From positions 1 through 55,088 of the forward strand of contig QCKG01000012.1 in assembly GCA_003215535.1 (NCBI GenBank): 55,088 nt of DNA. Direction: 5' to 3'. Of the stretch, positions 53,836-55,088 are shown one piece after another. The translations under genes were made by a program, and so were the position numbers. This DNA is from Prochlorococcus sp. AG-409-L18. GTDB lineage: Bacteria; Cyanobacteriota; Cyanobacteriia; PCC-6307; Cyanobiaceae. Below the pieces are notes generated by a model that saw only the letters and a list, made by a program, of their open reading frames with translations, ran no database searches and was not told the origin of the DNA. The first letter of the stretch is position 1, and every line of letters begins with the position of its first letter.

Positions 53836-55088
53836 TTAGATTTTAGCTATACTTTTATTTTTTTTAGTTGAGGGGACCCAGCTTCCATGCAAGCCATGTG
53901 GAATTGAAATTGGTAATTCTATAAGGGCTTCCTCTTTTAAATCTTTTGAGTTAAGGATTACAAGATCCGTTGATCGCCGCTTCCCATTCCAGACTAAAAC
54001 AATTACCCATCCTTCATCTTCGTTTTGAGAGTCTGCTTTTGGGATGAAAAGTGGTTCCCCTATAAAGCCTCTTGGAGCGGTACTCCAAATGAACTTTTTA
54101 CCATTAATTAGGTCAAGCTTCTTGATTGCTTGAAGGGGGCCATTGCCAGTTTCTTTTTCTGAAATTGCCATCCAACAATATTGCGCATTAATTCCTTGCT
54201 TAATTGGATTAACCATAGCAAATTCACAACATTGATTGCTTATTGTTTTTGTTTTTGCTTTATTTGATGAAAGGTCAATTCTGCATTCTTTAAGTAATCC
54301 CTCCGGGATTGAATCAAAATTAATTCTGCGGAAATCCTCATTAGGCCCTATCGAAGGAAAATCACTGTAATGGATGCTATTAATAACAATTTCAGCTCCT
54401 TCTTCCCAAGCATTTAGGTGGTGAAAAACAAAGCCATTTGGTGCATTTATGATTTTTGGACTTTGCCCTGCAAAAGAACCACAATTCCTTGGAATGATCC
54501 AAAATTTTGCCTGGCCGTCAGGGTTTGAAGATAAGCACTGTGCTGCTCCTTTTCTTCCAAGAATGAAAGGGACAGGGTTGAAATTGATTGCATTTTGTAA
54601 GAACACTGCCCAGTTTGGTGTGATCGCAAAATCGTGTAAGAATGCGAACCCTTTGAAAGTATCGTGGCGATCACTAATTAGTTCTCCAGCATCCTCACCT
54701 TCAGTCTTAAATTCCATTAACCTGATTGTACTTTTGGGGCCAGTTTTTACTCCAAAGGTAACCATGCTCGGATTCCCAGAATGGCCAGGATCAAAGCGAG
54801 GGTGAGCACTTAAGGTTTCTTTGTTTTTAAGAACACCATTTAGATTGGTTGGCCCATATGTTTTTAGACTGATGGGATCCAAAGCGTATGGACTACCCGC
54901 TTCCCATAGAGCAAGTAGTTGATCGCCAAGTTTGATTACATTTGTGTTCGCTATATTTTTTAGACGCATGTCAAAAGCATTGGCAATGGGGCCTCCTGCT
55001 TTTTGAGTGCCAAAGACTCCTCTATAAATGAATCTCCCTAGTTCTTCTTCGGCTTGCCAAGCATCTGTGCGAATAAATCTATTGCTGA
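53836..55088 (-). CDS. carotenoid oxygenase family protein (RPE65/apocarotenoid oxygenase-like), 5' end missing
   Basis: The frame runs past the right edge of the window: in-frame residues SNRFIRTDAWQAEEELGRF and RGVFGTQKAGGPIANAFD precede the first methionine visible at 54969, so the true start lies beyond 55088. Family features are RLKNIANTNVI, LLALWEAGSPYALDP, and histidines able to coordinate iron in SAHPRFDPG, FLHDFAIT, FHHLNAWE and PHGLHGSW. It cleaves carotenoids or apocarotenoids; the substrate is unknown. At least 416 residues are present. Confidence 0.9.
   Translation of the reverse strand, partial: SNRFIRTDAWQAEEELGRFIYRGVFGTQKAGGPIANAFDMRLKNIANTNVIKLGDQLLALWEAGSPYALDPISLKTYGPTNLNGVLKNKETLSAHPRFDPGHSGNPSMVTFGVKTGPKSTIRLMEFKTEGEDAGELISDRHDTFKGFAFLHDFAITPNWAVFLQNAINFNPVPFILGRKGAAQCLSSNPDGQAKFWIIPRNCGSFAGQSPKIINAPNGFVFHHLNAWEEGAEIVINSIHYSDFPSIGPNEDFRRINFDSIPEGLLKECRIDLSSNKAKTKTISNQCCEFAMVNPIKQGINAQYCWMAISEKETGNGPLQAIKKLDLINGKKFIWSTAPRGFIGEPLFIPKADSQNEDEGWVIVLVWNGKRRSTDLVILNSKDLKEEALIELPISIPHGLHGSWVPSTKKNKSIAKI

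Overview
The window is core chromosome of a marine picocyanobacterium, most likely a low-light-type Prochlorococcus (inference). The evidence is the photosystem II genes psbO, psbH, psbN, psbI and psbK, an NtcA with the extended N-terminus typical of picocyanobacteria, ThyX in place of ThyA, CrtR, plant-type IspH, and many cyanobacteria-specific small proteins (DUF2555, DUF3084, DUF3146, DUF3155, DUF3177, DUF3181, DUF3769, Ycf20). Base composition is moderately AT-rich, intergenic gaps are short and several convergent genes overlap. I see no insertion sequence, phage gene, integrase or CRISPR array.

Layout. 1-7.8 kb: aroC, then a minus-strand run of DUF2555-coaBC, psbO, sat, ftsH and a KDPG-aldolase-like gene. 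7.9-8.9 kb: tRNA-Ala and three small plus-strand genes including ycf20. 9-13 kb: pyrB/mpg (minus), creatininase-gatC (plus), crtR behind tRNA-Leu (minus). 13-21 kb: ileS, DUF3177, trmB, a TxlA-like thioredoxin, a compact cobO-like/dcd/thyX operon, and rph. 21-28 kb: ntcA, DUF3084, an RNase-H-fold gene, DUF3146-pth, tatA-psbH, psbN, psbI and a large OstA/DUF3769 outer-membrane candidate. 28-33 kb: leuD, leuC, cinA, glyA and tRNA-Arg. 33-42 kb: a small-protein cluster with one frameshifted member, murJ, sfsA, amt, ispH, DoxX and purH. 41-48.6 kb: esterase, DUF3155, a Hik2/CSK-type kinase, cobS, tgt, psbK, an oxidoreductase and a CBS-domain membrane protein behind a tRNA with anticodon CAU. 48.7-55 kb: pyrE-ygfZ, a RecB/Cas4-like protein, a phosphohexomutase-rdgB pair and a carotenoid oxygenase cut by the window edge.

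How the genes connect. Nucleotide metabolism recurs (pyrB, pyrE, purH, dcd, thyX, rdgB), as do cobalamin metabolism (cobS, cobO-like), nitrogen control (ntcA, amt, with candidate NtcA boxes at both) and photosystem II assembly and repair (psb genes, ftsH).

There is no obvious new multi-gene system. The observations most worth checking are: a CobO homologue that has lost its Walker A loop inside a dNTP operon; a RecB/Cas4-like protein whose iron-sulfur cysteines survive while its nuclease residues do not; a small gene split at a T6 tract; two genes (eda, cobS) whose conserved N-termini extend upstream of any ATG/GTG/TTG; tRNA genes abutting mRNAs; and structured leaders before amt and pyrE.
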